64,000 nt of DNA, from assembly GCA_030280995.1 (NCBI GenBank), contig JASXTE010000012.1, positions 6,891,001-6,955,000 of the forward strand, given 5' to 3'. Origin of the DNA: Hemileia vastatrix. Lineage: Eukaryota; Basidiomycota; Pucciniomycetes; Pucciniales; Zaghouaniaceae. The notes under the pieces are model-generated. The model was not told the origin of the DNA, did not search any database, and was given only the letters and a program-made list of their open reading frames with translations. A program made the position numbers and the translations under genes. Of this stretch, positions 43,482 through 57,000 are shown piece by piece (the stretch's first letter is position 1; each line of letters opens with the position of its first letter).

Positions 43482-46148
43482 GGGGGTATCAGTGTTAAAG
43501 GATCCGTTGTGGTACGCACCTTGCAGGAAGCGTGAATTTAGACCAATCAGCGCGCGTAGTCCAGGAAGAATAAAGGGGAGTTAGCGCAGCAGGAAGTGCA
43601 AAAATATAATATGTATTTGTGTGTTTCAAGGAACAAAGGAAATGGAAGCGCGGAAAAGGATTAAGGGTCTGTGCGCTCGGATATTGCAGCAAGATGTGCC
43701 GCACAATAGGGAATTGTGTATTATCAAATTAGGACTATTACGCGCTAAACAAATATGGATTTGGGCTTTCCAAAAAGTATGTGTTATGCATTAAGGAAAA
43801 AGTCATGGATTAAGGACAACTCAAGTGCATAGTATGCTGTACCGCGGCCAGTTGGGAAACTTACTGAGACAAGTAATGAAGAAGGCTAACTAGTTAAGCG
43901 AGCTGTCGGAACTATGAACTTAGTATTAAAGCAAAGAGAGTGGGGACTCAATCGTAAAACTACCCAAGAGTTAAGGCAACTAGATGCAGCGTTAGGATAA
44001 GTCAAACCTGGAACTAGTGCTGAAACAAAACAAAGGTATAGTTAGAAGCGCATATGTGGAGTATCAGTGAAGCAAGTTAATACTAGTGTTAGTAATTATA
44101 GGGTATGATTTAGGCGCTGTAGTTGTTACAAGCAGTGTATGTAGCTTACTAATAGATTAGTTATTGTTTTACTAATATGGCACTAGAGCTAGCGCTGAAG
44201 ATCCACTAGGGAACTGTGTCTTGAGTACCGTAAAAATATAAAAAGGATGACTATTTGATAGAGTCTGGGGGAGTCATATACATATAAGATAGATATATAT
44301 ACACATATATAGTCTTTTAAGAGAGAGATTGATATATACAAAAAATAGATTAGTAAATTAGAGATTTGTCTGAATCCTTTAATTCATGCGTCTGTGTGTG
44401 TATTTCAAAAAGCATATTGAAAGAAGCGCAACATAGAGAGGTTTTATAGATTCAGTATGATTGATTATTGCTAGAGTCATTTTATTGCTATAACAAGGCA
44501 TATTCAAAGAGAGCGCTTCAAGAGGGAGTAGCTGTGGATATAAACGCTTGTTAAGAATAGGAAAATCAAGATAGTAATACTTGTTCTTTTTTTCCTGATC
44601 TCTAAAAAAAAACTCATCTCTTGACTCATAACTTTTTCTAATCAAAAATTAAGTGTTACACATTATTGCACTGTCTTTAAAAATAAGATTGGCAGGCGCT
44701 TCTTCTTTTTTTTTTTTTTTTAGAAATTGAAAAGAAGAACCAACCCATCTCGCATTGTGTCTACTGCTTAGTACTTTAGAACAGTATACACCGTGATTAG
44801 GGATCAGGATTTTTTTTCCTGGATCCAAAATTATTAATTTCAGAAAATTTTTATCAGCTAGCCCTTGTGCTAGTGGATAAGGAATGCATGATAATACATT
44901 ATACCATTTCTTACAACCAAATTGCTATTCCTAACTCCTGATCCCAAAATCATCACATCCATGATTGGTTTGTCAGAAAGTCACATGGGTTCAAAGCATG
45001 GATCCTGAAATTAGGTCTTTCTGGAACTTAACACACCTAGATTTCTGTTCTTAAGCCCTATAATAAAATTTTTATCTGTACACCTCACTCAAATATTGGT
45101 TGGAGTGACTTGAACCACTTGTAAATTTGCCTAAGTTTGTTGCATAACTCAAACATTTGTCTGAGTAACTCTTACCACTTGGAGATTTTTCTAAGTCAAT
45201 TTCAACACTAAAACTTTTTTCTGATTCACTCTCATCACTTGGAGATTTGTATGAATCACTCTCACCACTTGAAGATTTGTCCAAGTCAATTGAAACACTA
45301 AAAAATTTGTCTATGTCACTCTCACCACTCTTGGGATTAACTGTAGAGAAAGGAGAACCCTTAATAACTTTACCTCAAAGTTGGAACGGTCTTCTGTGAC
45401 TCCAAGTTGCCATTGGGTTATTGAATTAGTGAGAGGACTATAAGTGGCTCCAGAAACTCTGAGGTTAGGTAAAGGATATCTATCTGAATAGTAGATTGAA
45501 TCAATAAGAGAGAAAGAACAAATGAGATTAGAAATTTGGAAAGTTTAGGTTGTTTTGGGTGGTTGGGATGTTTCTGTGGAAAGGAGAGATTGGAGCAAGG
45601 GTAAATCCCAGGGTGAAAAAGAGAAAGGGTCAATTATTAAGAATTATTTTTGTTGGTTGGGGATAAAAACTAATAAACCCCATACAGACCTGAAGGAAGA
45701 ACATTTGTTTTGTAAATTTTTAAGTTGAATGGTTTTTGATTATCTAGCTAAGCAGAGGAAAGAGAAAATAGTTTGATTTTAAGAACCAGTGGGAGAAGGC
45801 TGCATTTGATAAGATATGGGATAAAATGGCATGTTAGAATATTTGATGATGAAAAGGAGAATAAATGAGAAGATCAGATGGGGAGGTATCTGAAAAGATA
45901 GAAGGAATAGACAGGGTGGGATGAGGGTAGGAGTGCACAGAAAGGTAGGGAGGCTGTGATATCCAGAAACTTGTCCAAGATATGGTTATGATAAATTGAG
46001 GATAAAAATGTCAGATAGAGGTTAACCTTGACATGCAAAATGTCTAATAGCCCAATTATTAGAAAAATAGTTGCAGAAAATAATTGGGGTATAAGGATTT
46101 TTATCAGCAATTAATTTCATTGTGGATTGGTCAACATTGATACCCCCT
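43482..46148. mobile_element. 2.7 kb DNA transposon with AGGGGGTATCA ends
   Basis: The ends are inverted repeats of about 25 bases: AGGGGGTATCAGTGTTAAAG at the left and AGGGGGTATCAATGTTGACC read inward from the right. The target duplication is ATT at 43479-43481 and 46149-46151. The right part (about 45850-46148) is homologous, inverted, to the start of the element at 46406. The left 0.7-1.2 kb is markedly richer in GC than its surroundings, with many GCGC words, and includes a TATAAAAAGGA motif near 44237. No intact transposase or oxygenase was seen. A Ser-rich repeat lies at 45085-45330. Confidence 0.75.
45085..45330 (-). repeat. Ser/Asp/Lys-rich coding-like tandem repeat
   Basis: Short repeats of about 30 bases such as CACTTGGAGATTTGTCTGAG. 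On the minus strand they read KSPSGESDSDKSPSDESESE-like peptides over 45072-45330. This may be a low-complexity part of a transposon protein. The frame is short and broken upstream, so coding status is open. Confidence 0.45.
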
Positions 46149-46151
46149 ATT

Positions 46152-46405
46152 ATGAATAGAATGGGTACTATGCAAAATTTTCAGTTTATTTGAAAGATAT
46201 TTTTAATTTAAATAAAAATCTTTAAAAGTAATGAGGACCTATTTAAAGAGACTTAACAGAAAGTAAATGTATGTACTAAGGTGCTTAGCATTACTTATAT
46301 AAGGGGGAATATTTTAACCATTTATTATCATTCTATTTCAAAATCAGTTTTTCATTTTACTCAATAATATTTTCATATAATAAAACTAGGTCTTATAATT
46401 ATATT
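46152..46405. other. Short spacer between two related elements
   Basis: AT-rich, no feature seen. The two elements on either side face each other with homologous ends. Confidence 0.4.
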
Positions 46406-47900
46406 AAGGGTTATCAATGCTGACCAATCCAAAATTAAATTAATTTCAGATAATAAACATTATACCCCAACTATCTTCTGCAATTATTTTTGCTAATATT
46501 TGGGTTATTAGACCTTTTACATGTTGATGTTCAACTCTAATTAACATTTTAATCCTCGATTTTTCATAACCAAATCTTGGAGAAATTCTGTCATAACCTC
46601 ATCCTGTCTATTAATTCTATCTGTTCAGAACCCCTCCCCATCTCATCTGTTTTTTTCTTCTCCTTTTCATCTTCAAATATCTATACATTCCTCATTGTCA
46701 TAGATCTTCTCAAAGTCAGGCTTCCCCCTGTTTTCTTAAAATTCCACTACTCCCTCTTTTCCACACTCAGCCGAGAAATCAAAGACCAGTAAACCAAAAA
46801 AAGATGATTACCTCATACTTATCAACTGGCTAGAAACTAAAGCTAATTTAAATTCTTATTTTGGTACTGAGAATGCAACTAAAGTAGGACGTCCCCTTGC
46901 ATCAAAACTCAATGGATATCTTCTAATGGCCAATTAATAAAGGAATAAGAAAAAGGGAGGTTTTATCTTTTTCTTAAACAGATGTCTAAATGATTCAAGA
47001 ACTATCAAGCCAAATACAAGAATACAAGACTCTTTCATCTTCCACTCGTTTTGGTATTACTGACCTTGATATCAGCAAGGGAATCAAATCTATAGACATT
47101 AAACTTGATTCTTTATGTTCTTACTATAAAGAGATGGATTCCATTTTTGGAGAGAGATCTTATTTTTATCGTGCAAACAAGTTGGATGAAGAAGTTGATA
47201 TCTCTAAACAGAATGTCAAAAGAAATCTTTTTCCTTCCTCTTCTACTCAAGCCTCCCCCCATTTGAATTCAACCAATCAAGATATTTTTTCAATAGATCC
47301 TTATGGCAATATAAACAAACCTGGTCTCACTCAAGTGAGCTTTTATTTTATGTCCAGTTTTTTATTTACATCTCCTTTTCTTATTTCTAAAAAGTCCAGT
47401 GAACAAACCCAGGAGCCACATTCAAGGAGACTGAAGCTAGCATTGATGATGTAGAGGAAAATTTTACCTCCAAAAATAAAGCAAAAATCACAGAAAATCT
47501 GAAAGTGAGCTGCTAGTAATCCCCTCTCTTTGAACTCCAGAGTGTCTCTTATTATTCCAGGGTTATTCTCACTTTATAAAAATATACAAAATTGTATGTG
47601 AAGTACATTTATTCTCAGATTTATTATAGACAGAATATCAACTGATTCCAAATTATGCACAAGTTGATCCTCCAGAGCTTGATTTTGGTCCTTTTTTGAG
47701 CACAAATTGAGCACAAATTGATCTAACCTAAGCTTATGCATATATAATAATTCAGGATACTTTCTCTATTAAATTTGATAATAAAATAAAATATTGATGA
47801 TTTTATATAAAAAATTATTATTATGTAAGATATTAAATTTTAAAATTAGGCATCATAGGAGGGCACTTAATAGAACTTAATTATACTATGTGACACCTTA
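46406..47900 (+). mobile_element. Truncated Harbinger-like element, left end plus accessory gene
   Basis: It begins AAGGGTTATCAATGCTGACC, closely matching the inward right end of the 43482-46148 element, with ATT just outside (46403-46405). The homology continues for about 250 bases. A plus-strand SANT-like accessory gene follows. No right terminus, oxygenase or transposase was found before the satellite region, so the right side appears deleted. Confidence 0.55.
46771..47455 (+). pseudogene. SANT/Myb-like accessory protein
   Basis: After a splice-acceptor-like ACTCAG at 46765-46770, the frame reads a basic start, then DDYLILINWLETKANLNSYF, typical of SANT/Myb-like tri-helix domains, up to a TAA at 46935. 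A second exon-like frame (46990-47454) gives IQELSSQIQEYKTLSSSTRF, then GITDLD, then LDSLCSYYKEMDSIFGERS, and a Ser/Thr/Asn-rich tail. The same order of blocks occurs in H2. A GTGAGC near 47335 could be a donor. The likely role is DNA binding that helps the transposase, as second ORFs do in PIF/Harbinger elements. It is broken between the two blocks. Confidence 0.6.
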
Positions 47901-48059
47901 ATACTGTATCACAGAGTTTGAAACATTTTAAACAAAATGTGTCATGATGGGCAATGAAATTGCTTGGACAGACACTTTCAAAATTAATACTGACCATAAT
48001 ACAGAAATATGAAACCTTGGAATCTATCCAATAAAAGATTTTCCTTCTGATAAATGTAT
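47901..48059. other. Transition into satellite DNA
   Basis: No distinct feature. Diverged satellite similarity begins near 48060. Confidence 0.3.
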
Positions 48060-48845
48060 TTTTCTCAGTTACTCCCAGTTAAAAAGTGTCCTAGTGAGGT
48101 TTTTCTGACCTTCAGGGGGATAATTTGGCCACATCAAACTACTTCTGGTTCCATGATTGACCAAAATATCATCCTCATTTCCATATAAAGAGTTGATCTC
48201 ATCTGACTGTGGCTGATCAAAGGGGTCCACCACAAGTTTAGCTAAAATTTTGGTGAACACTTTTTTGATGGATAGTGACTAACTGGTGCTTTCCAAAATT
48301 GTCCACCTGAAGTTAGGCTAAACTTCAGGAGGATAAATTTATTATGAATACCAAATTAACTGAAGAATACTTTTGCCCTAGCTACTCTGCATCATAAAAG
48401 TGTTCAACTGAGGTTTAGCCATAATTCAGGTAGACACTTTTGGAAAGGCACAGTATGATGGGTTTAATATCTATATATGGCAATAAGTATGAGTTTTTTA
48501 TCAACATGTAACTAGAATTAATTTAATATGGCCAAAGTGTCCACCTGAAGTTTGGTCAAAATACAGGTGGAAATTTTTATGAAAATTACTTGATGAAATG
48601 AAGAACACTTGGAATTACTTTCCATCATAAAATTTTCAAACTTAAGTTTATCAAAAATTGTGGTGACACTTTTTCCAGATCCAGTCATATGGAATAAACT
48701 CTCTATATGGCAATAAGAATCAATTTTTAGTCAATCATGGTATTAGAAGTAATTTGATATGGACAGACTTTCCACCTGATTTTTGGCCAAAAATAAGTTG
48801 GAAATGTTTATGAGGAATACTAGATTAACTAAAGAAGACTTACAC

Positions 48846-50344
48846 TTTCAGGCTGAGGTCAAGTACAAGGATGTGAAATAGCTTGAATGGTCAGTTGTCT
48901 AGAAGATTTAAATGGTCCTATATGGATAGTGTAATATAAATCCAATAAGTAGTAAAATATAATCAAAATTAAAGGTCTCAGTAGTATAATTCTCACTATT
49001 TTTATATATGGCTTACAATCTTTGTAGTTGGTAGAAAAAAAGATTTTATAATTCAGATACTATTCAAAAGTCTTATAAAAGTACTAATTGATATGTATTG
49101 TAATTTATTTGGTTGTATTTGTAAATTGTAAATGATAAGGAATGTAGAAACAAGACCAAAAAACCTCCTCCTTTTATACACACTGAATTCCCCAATGATT
49201 CCCTTGATGTACCATCCAATACACAGTTAATGAAACCTCAAAAAAACTAATGGATCTACCCATCAACATCTCTAGTAACCCATGACATAATTAGACAAAT
49301 AACAACTGTCAAAATCCTGTAATAATAAGGGAAATCCATCAAAATTAAAGAAAAAGACAAAAAGAGAGTATATGCATATAAAAAAATAATATAAAAGACT
49401 AAAGGAGACTTTTTAAGGTTAATAATAGCTTAATAATAAGGGAGATTAACTGTAGAAATGAGGTGCTAATCCTGACATTATACTACATGAAATTCCCATC
49501 CAAAAATAACCAATATTGACTGAGAAACCACCCAAAAACTCAAAAAAGAGCATGAGATGTGGGGTAACTACATGCAGTCCTTGGCAGGTGCTTGCATGGG
49601 TAAATCCTTGACTAAAATTAGGCAAATTTAAGCGTGGTGATGAAATAAGATGCCAAGAGTGAGGTTATTAATGAAATTAGTGCATATAAACAGGGTCAAT
49701 GCATTATTAATTAAGCTAGGACACTAAATAAGCGCCTGTCACCTATTTTAGTGTGTTTCCCCACAGTGGGCGTAGAATGTGGGGTAATTATAGTGTGAAA
49801 AATCTAACTTTGCTAAAAATGAAGCTATTCACACAGGAATAAAGCAGGCAGTATGTGGCCAGTACACAGAAGGCATTTCTGGCATAAAAAACACCAAATT
49901 TAAAATTTGTTATTTTTATACATTTAAATAGCTAAATCAATAGTCCTAAATGAGACAAATTTATCTGTCAAAGCGCATTTTTGATATTCTCAAATTTATA
50001 GTGCATATAGTCAACTTTTAAGTGAAATAAAGTGCATTTCTTGTTTTTTGCATAAAACAGTGAAAATAACAGCTTTAAGTGTACTTAAAAATTATGTAGC
50101 CTTATACTTAAGGTTCTTAAGATTACCCTAACATATTCCAACTAAATATTAAGTACATAAGACTTATAAAAGGTGGGTAAATGCGTGTATATAAGGTGTT
50201 ATAATGGCATATTTTGTATATTATCATATTTTTACTTATATATACTGTTTGTGTACTCTTAATTATTATTCCCATGTATAGTATATGTGTTTAACATAAC
50301 TTATAAGTAGTTTTTACTCAGTCCTGGGGATATACAGGCTGACA
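48846..50344 (-). repeat. Solo LTR of the Gypsy A/B family
   Basis: A full-length 1499-base LTR in reverse orientation matches 27838-29336 and 36043-37542 end to end, with no internal region. The flanks TACAC (48841-48845) and TGCAC (50345-50349) are a target duplication with one transition. They lie inside the satellite word GACTTGCACCCTA, so the LTR landed in a satellite unit. It arose by LTR-LTR recombination. Confidence 0.93.
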
Positions 50345-53300
50345 TGCACCCTACTACTGTCCATCATAAAAGTGTCCACCAGAAGAATTCTCAAACTTGT
50401 GGTTGACACCTTTGGCCTGGTCCGGCCATATGGGATCAATTCTGTATATGGAAATGAGGATGTAATTTGGTCCATCATGGTACTAGAAGTAATTTTATAT
50501 AGAAAAAGTGTCCAACTAAATATTGGAAAAAAATCAGTTGAAAAATTCATTTAGTTTTTCAAAAAATCAAATTAAGTACAATTTTATTACTGATGGTGCC
50601 CATTTTATCCAACACCTCTTCTGAGGCTTAAAAGAAGGCATTTATCTTTAATTTTAATTTCATATATAATCCCTTTTATTCAACCTATTTCTTTTTATCC
50701 CTTTTTTTCTTTTAGATATCAATTAATTTTATGTAAAACAAATCATTTTCATAATTTTTTACCTGTATTTAATAAAATTATTAAAGGTTTAACTTCACCC
50801 TGTAAGCATTTGGAACATATTTATTTGCTATACTAATAAAAATAATAATATACTGGTGACAAAAAATTGATTGAATGATAAAATATTAATAAAACAGAAA
50901 GATAAAGTACAAGTTGATATGTTTTAAAAAATACCAGTTGCACTGAAGAAGACCTGCACCCTAGATACACACCATCAAAAAAGTGTCCAACACAAGTTCG
51001 GCCGAACTAGTTCTGGACACTTTTGGTCAGGTGCAGTCATATGAGATCAATTCTCTCTGTTGCAATGAAAAAATTAATTGATAAAAAACTTCACTAGAAG
51101 TAGTTTTATATAGCCAAATTTTCCACCTAGAGTTCATCCAAATCACAGGTGCACAATTTTTTATCTTTAAAAAAAAGGAAATTTAGTACAATTTATCCCT
51201 GATGGCTCTCATTAGCTTCAACACCTCTACTGGCCTTTGATAGTAGGAATATTACTTGGATTTCTTTTTTAATATTTGATCCCTTTAACTTAACTTTTTA
51301 TTCCTCATATTGCTTTTGGATATCAATTAATAATTTTTAAATTTAATTATTTTCATATTTTTATAAATTTATTTAATAATATTATAAATGGTGTAACATC
51401 ACTTGGCATGCATTTGGAACTTGAGTTTTTTCTATACTTATAAAATTAATAATATAATGGTGACCAAAACTAATCAAATGATATTTATGAGTTAGGCACA
51501 AAGATAAAATACCAGTAGACATGTTTGTAAGAAATACTAGATGAACTGAAGAAAAATTCTACCCTAGTTACTCTCCATCATGAAAGTGTGCAGCACAAGT
51601 TTGGCCAAACTTGTTCTGGACACTTTTGGTCAGGTGCAGTCAGATAGGAGCAATTCTCACTATGGAAATGAAGATAATATTTTGATAAATAATTACACTA
51701 GAAGTAGTTTTATATGGCAAAATTGTCATCCTGAAGTTTTGGTAAAGCTCAAGTGGATTTTTTTTTTTACGAAAAAGAAAATATGTTGAATCAGTTTAGC
51801 CCTGATTGTGCTAATTTGATTCAACATCTCTTTTTTCTGTTTATGGCAGAAATTTAACTTGGATTTTAATTTTCATCTTTAATTTCTTTTATTTTACTTT
51901 ATTCCTCTCATATTGCTTTTGGATAAAAGTTTATTTTTTGTAAAATTAATCATTTTCATATTTTTTTACCTTTATTTAATAATATTATAAAAGGTGTAAC
52001 ATCACCCAATATTCATTTGGCACACAAGTTTTTGATATACTGATAATATTAATAATATAATGGTGACGAAAAATTAATCAATTGATAAATATGAGTGAGG
52101 CACAAAGATTTATTTACAGTGTACATGTTTATAAGAAATTCAAGATGATTTAAAATGACTTGCACCCTGGCTACTCTCCATGATAAAAGTGTCCAGCACA
52201 AGTTTGGCCAAACTTGTGCTGGACACTTTTGGTTGCATGCCGTCAGATGAAATCAATTCATTTTATTGAAATAAGGCTGAATGATCACTCCATCATTGCA
52301 CTGAAATTAGTTTTATATGGACAAATTGTCCCCCTGAAGTTTGTCCAAACCTAAGTTAGAAATTTTTTTACTTTGGTAAAAAGTAAATTTAATCCATGTT
52401 AATCTATGATGGTGCCCATTTTTTCTGAAGCCTCTACTGGCTCATGATAGCAGAAATTATTCTGAATATCTTTATTTCATTTTTGATCTCTTTAGTTATC
52501 ATTTTACCCTTTTATCTATCCTTTAGCTTTTGAATATCAATTTTATTTTGGTATAACTGATAATTTTCACATTTTTTCCATTTATTATATAATATTATTA
52601 AAGTTGTAAAATCACCCAGTGTACATTCAGAACACATGTTTTTGCTATACCAAAAACATTAATAATATAATGGTGACTAAAAATTAATCAAATAATAAAT
52701 ATGGATGACACAGAAAGATCAAATACCCATAGACATTTTTAAAAGGAATACAAGTAACTGAAGAAGACTTGCACCCTAGCTACTCTGCATCATAAAAGTG
52801 TACAGCACAAGTTCAGCTGAGCTTGTTCTGGACACTTTTGGTTGCATGAAGTCATATGGGATAAGTTTACTCAAAGGAAGTTAAAATGAATTTTTTCTCA
52901 ATCATTGCACAAGAAGTAGTTTTATACTGCTATACTATCCTCCTGATTTTTTGGAAAACCTCAGGTATTAATTTTAGAAAAATTAAAATATATTCCAAAT
53001 CTAGAGCTGGTGATGAAAATTTGGTCTGAAAACTCAAATTATCTTTGATGGAAGAAATTTTATTTGAATGTTTAATTTCATATTTAATCACTTTTATTTT
53101 ACATTTTTACTCCTCTTTTTGCTTTCAAATATCAATTTATTTATTGTAAAACTAATACTTTTCATATTTTTTTTACTTTTATTTAATAAGATTATTAAAG
53201 ATGTAGCATCTCTCAGTATGCATTTGGCTTACAAGTTTTTTCAATACAAATAACATTAATAGTATAATGGTGAAAAACAATGAATCAAATGATAAATATG

Positions 53301-53788
53301 AATGACACAGAGAGATCATATACAAGTGAATTTTTTTATAAGGAATACCTGATGAACTGAAGAAGACCTGAACTCTAGATACTCACCATCATAAAAGTGT
53401 CCAGCATAAGCTTGGATGAACTTGTGCTGGACAATGTTGGTTGCATGCAGTCAGATGGGATAAATTTACTCTATGGAAATGAAAATGACATTTTGCTCAA
53501 TCATTGCACAATAAGTAGTTTGATATTTCCAAAATTTCCTCCTGATAATTTTTCAAATCTCATCAGGACACTTTCTTTTGTTTAACAAAAAAGAAAATAT
53601 AGTCCAAGTTTAGCCATGGTGGTGCACATTTGATCTAACACCTCTACTTGTTGTTGATAGTGGGAATTTTCCTTGGCTTTTTTTTTCTTATTTGATCCCT
53701 TTTATTTTAATTTTTTATTGCTCATATTTCTTTGGATATCAATTTTAAATTTTTAAAATAAATAATTTTTATACTCTTATACCTTTAT

Positions 53789-54049
53789 CACCACACAATA
53801 TGGGGGGCGGAATTGCTAGCGAGTCCGCAACCTTGGACCCAAACTCACCACAGATTGAACACACATTGAGCTATTGATAAAGGAACCATACAATCAGGGA
53901 TGAACACCACTCAGCAGAACAGTTATAGGTGGGTGTTCAAGTAGAGTTCAGAATGGGTTCAGTATGAGTTCAGTATGAGTTCAGTCTTAGTTCCATCTGA
54001 GTTCAGGTTGATGACTTGCTAGCAAGTCCACCCCCTATATTGCGTAGTG
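53789..54049. mobile_element. 261-base CACTA-like MITE, copy 2
   Basis: It is the reverse-complement copy of 41121-41381, with the same length. The ends are CACCACACAATATGGGGGG and, inward from the right, CACTACGCAATATAGGGGG. The target duplication TAT lies at 53786-53788 and 54050-54052. It is inserted in a satellite unit. Confidence 0.85.
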
Positions 54050-57000
54050 TATGTTATAATATATGATTAAAGGTTGAACACCACCTGGTATGCATTTTTC
54101 ACACAAGTTATTACTATTTTAATAATGTTAATAATATAATGATGACAAAAAATTAATCAAATGGTAAATTTAAATGACAAAGAAAGATCAAATACCAGTG
54201 GAAATTTTTATAAGAAAACCCTTTTTAGTTTAAGAAGATTTGCTGTATGCCTACTCTCAATTATAAAAGTGTCCAGCACAAGTTGGGACGAACTTGTGCT
54301 GGACACTTTTGGTTGCATTAATTCATATGAGATAAATTCAACTGTCCCAACACCACTTCTGGCTATTGATAGTAAAAATTTTACTTGTATTTTTTATTTT
54401 TTATTTGATCCCATTTATTCTCATTTTACTTTTCTATCACTCTTTTTATGTTTAAATATCAATTTATTTTTTTAAAAACTAAACATATTCATATTTTTTT
54501 AACTTTATATAATAATATTATTAAAGGTGTAACATCACCACTTTTGCATTTGGCATGCAGGTTTTTGCTATACTAGAAACATTAATAATATATATGGTGA
54601 CAAAAAATTAATTATAAGATAAATATGAATGACAAAAAAAGTTAAAAAACCAATAGAAATGTGAAAAACAAAAAACTGATGTTCTAAGGAACACTTCCAT
54701 CCTAGCTACTCTCCATCATAAAAGTGTCCAGCACAAGTTCGGCCAAGCTTGTGCTGGACACTTTTGTTCAGGTGCAGTCAGATGGGATCAATTCTCTCTG
54801 TGGAAATGAAATTGAAAAAAATGCTAAATAATTACATTAGAATTAGTTTGGTATGGCTGAATTATCCACCTTAAGTTTTTCCAAACCTCAGGTGAAAAAT
54901 TTTTTATCTTAAAAAAAAATTAAATTTTGTCAAATTTAGCCCTGATGGCACCCATTTGTTTCAACACCTCTACTGGCTCTTGAAGGCAGGAATTTTCCTT
55001 GAATTTTTTTTTCATATTTGATCTCTTTTACTTTACTTTTTTATCACTCATGTTACATTTGGATATTAATTTATATTTTTGGAAAAAAAATCATTTTCCT
55101 ATTTTTTTAACATTTTTTAATAATATTATAAAAGGTGTAATATAACATGGCATGCATTTGGCGCACACATTTTTTCTATACTAATAAAATTAATAATATT
55201 CTAATGACAAAAAATTAATCAGATAATAAAATATGAATAACACAGAAAGATAAAATACCAGTGTACATGTTTTAAAAAAATAACAGTTGCACTGAAGAAG
55301 ACCTGCACCCTAGCTACTCTCCATCATAAAAGTGTCCAGCACAAGTTTGGCCAAACTTTTTCTGGACACTTTTGGTCAGGTGAAGTCAGATGGCATCAAT
55401 TTTCTCTATGGCAATGAAAAAAATTATTTGATAAGAAACTTCACTAGATGTAGTTTGATATAGCTGAATTTTCCACCTAGAGTTCATCCCAACCACAGGT
55501 ACACAATTTTTTATCTTTAAAAAACAGTCAATTTAGTAAAATTTATCCCTGATAGCTCTCATTTGCTTCAACATCTCTACTGGCATTTGATATCAGGAGT
55601 AATACTTGGATTTCTTTTTTCATATTTGATCCATTGAACTTAATTTTTTATTCCTCATATTGCTTTTGAATATAAATTAATAATTTTTAAAATAAATTAT
55701 TTTAATATTTTTATACATTTATTTAATAATATTATAAAAGTTGTATCATCACTCAGTATGCATTTGGCACACAATTTTTTGCTATACTTATATAATTAAT
55801 AATATAATTAAGACAAAAAATTAATCAAACAATATATATGAGTGAGGCACAAAGATAAAATACCAGTAGACATGTTTGTAAGAAATACCAGATGAACTGA
55901 AGAAAAATTCTACCCCAGCCACTCTCCATCATAGAAGTGTCAAGCACATGTTCGGCCAAACTTGTGCTGGACACTTTTGTTCATGTGCAGTCAGATGGGA
56001 TCAATTTTCTGTATGGAAACAAAGAAATTTTTTTATCAAATTTCACTAGAAGTAGTTTGGTTTAGCTGAATCATCCACCTGCTGTTCTGACCAATCTCAG
56101 GTGTATAATTTTATATCTTTAAAGAAAAGGTCACTTATTACAATTTAGCCCTGATGGCTCCCATTTTCTTTAACACCTCTACTGGCTCTTGTTAGCAGGA
56201 ATTTTACTAGTATTTTTTTCATATTTGAACACTTTGTTTTTTTTTACTCTTTTATTCCTCTTTTTACTTTTAAATTTCTATTTAATTTTTGTAAAACTAA
56301 TCATTTCCATATATACTTACATCTAATTTAAAAAATTATTGAAGGCATAACTTCACCTGGTATGCATTTGGCACACAAGGTTTTACTATACTAATAACAT
56401 TAATAATATAATGGTGATGAAATATTAATTGGATGATAAATATGAATGATACAGACTGATCAAATACCAGTAGACATGTTTATGAGAAATACAAGATGCA
56501 GGAACTGAAGAAAAATTCCACCAAAGCTACTCTCCATCATAAAAGTGTCCAGAAAAAGTTCGGCCAAACTTGTGCTGGACACTTTTGGTCAGGTGCAGTC
56601 AGATGTGATCAATTCTCTCTATGGCAACAAAAAACTTTTTTTATCAAACTTCACTACAAGTAGTTTTGTTTAGCTGATTCATCCACATGTCGTTCTTCCC
56701 GACCTCAGGTGTATAATTTTTTATCTTTAAAAAAAAGGTCACATATAACAATTTAGCCCTGATGGATCCCATTTGTTTCAACACTTCTACTGGCTCTTGA
56801 GAGCAAGAATTTTACTAGTATTTTGTTTTTCACAATTGATCTCTTTGAGATTAATTTTACTTTTTTATTTCTCTTTTTTTTAAATATATATTTAAATTAT
56901 TGTAAAGCTAATCATTTTCATATTTTTTTCTTTTATTTCATAATATTATAAAAGGTGTAACATCACCTGGTATGCATTTGGCACATGAGTTTCTTCTATA

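Noticed and set aside
43492..44659. Possible solo LTR beginning TGTTA and ending TTACA
   Set aside because: The start falls inside the transposon's inverted repeat and no 5-base target duplication was found.
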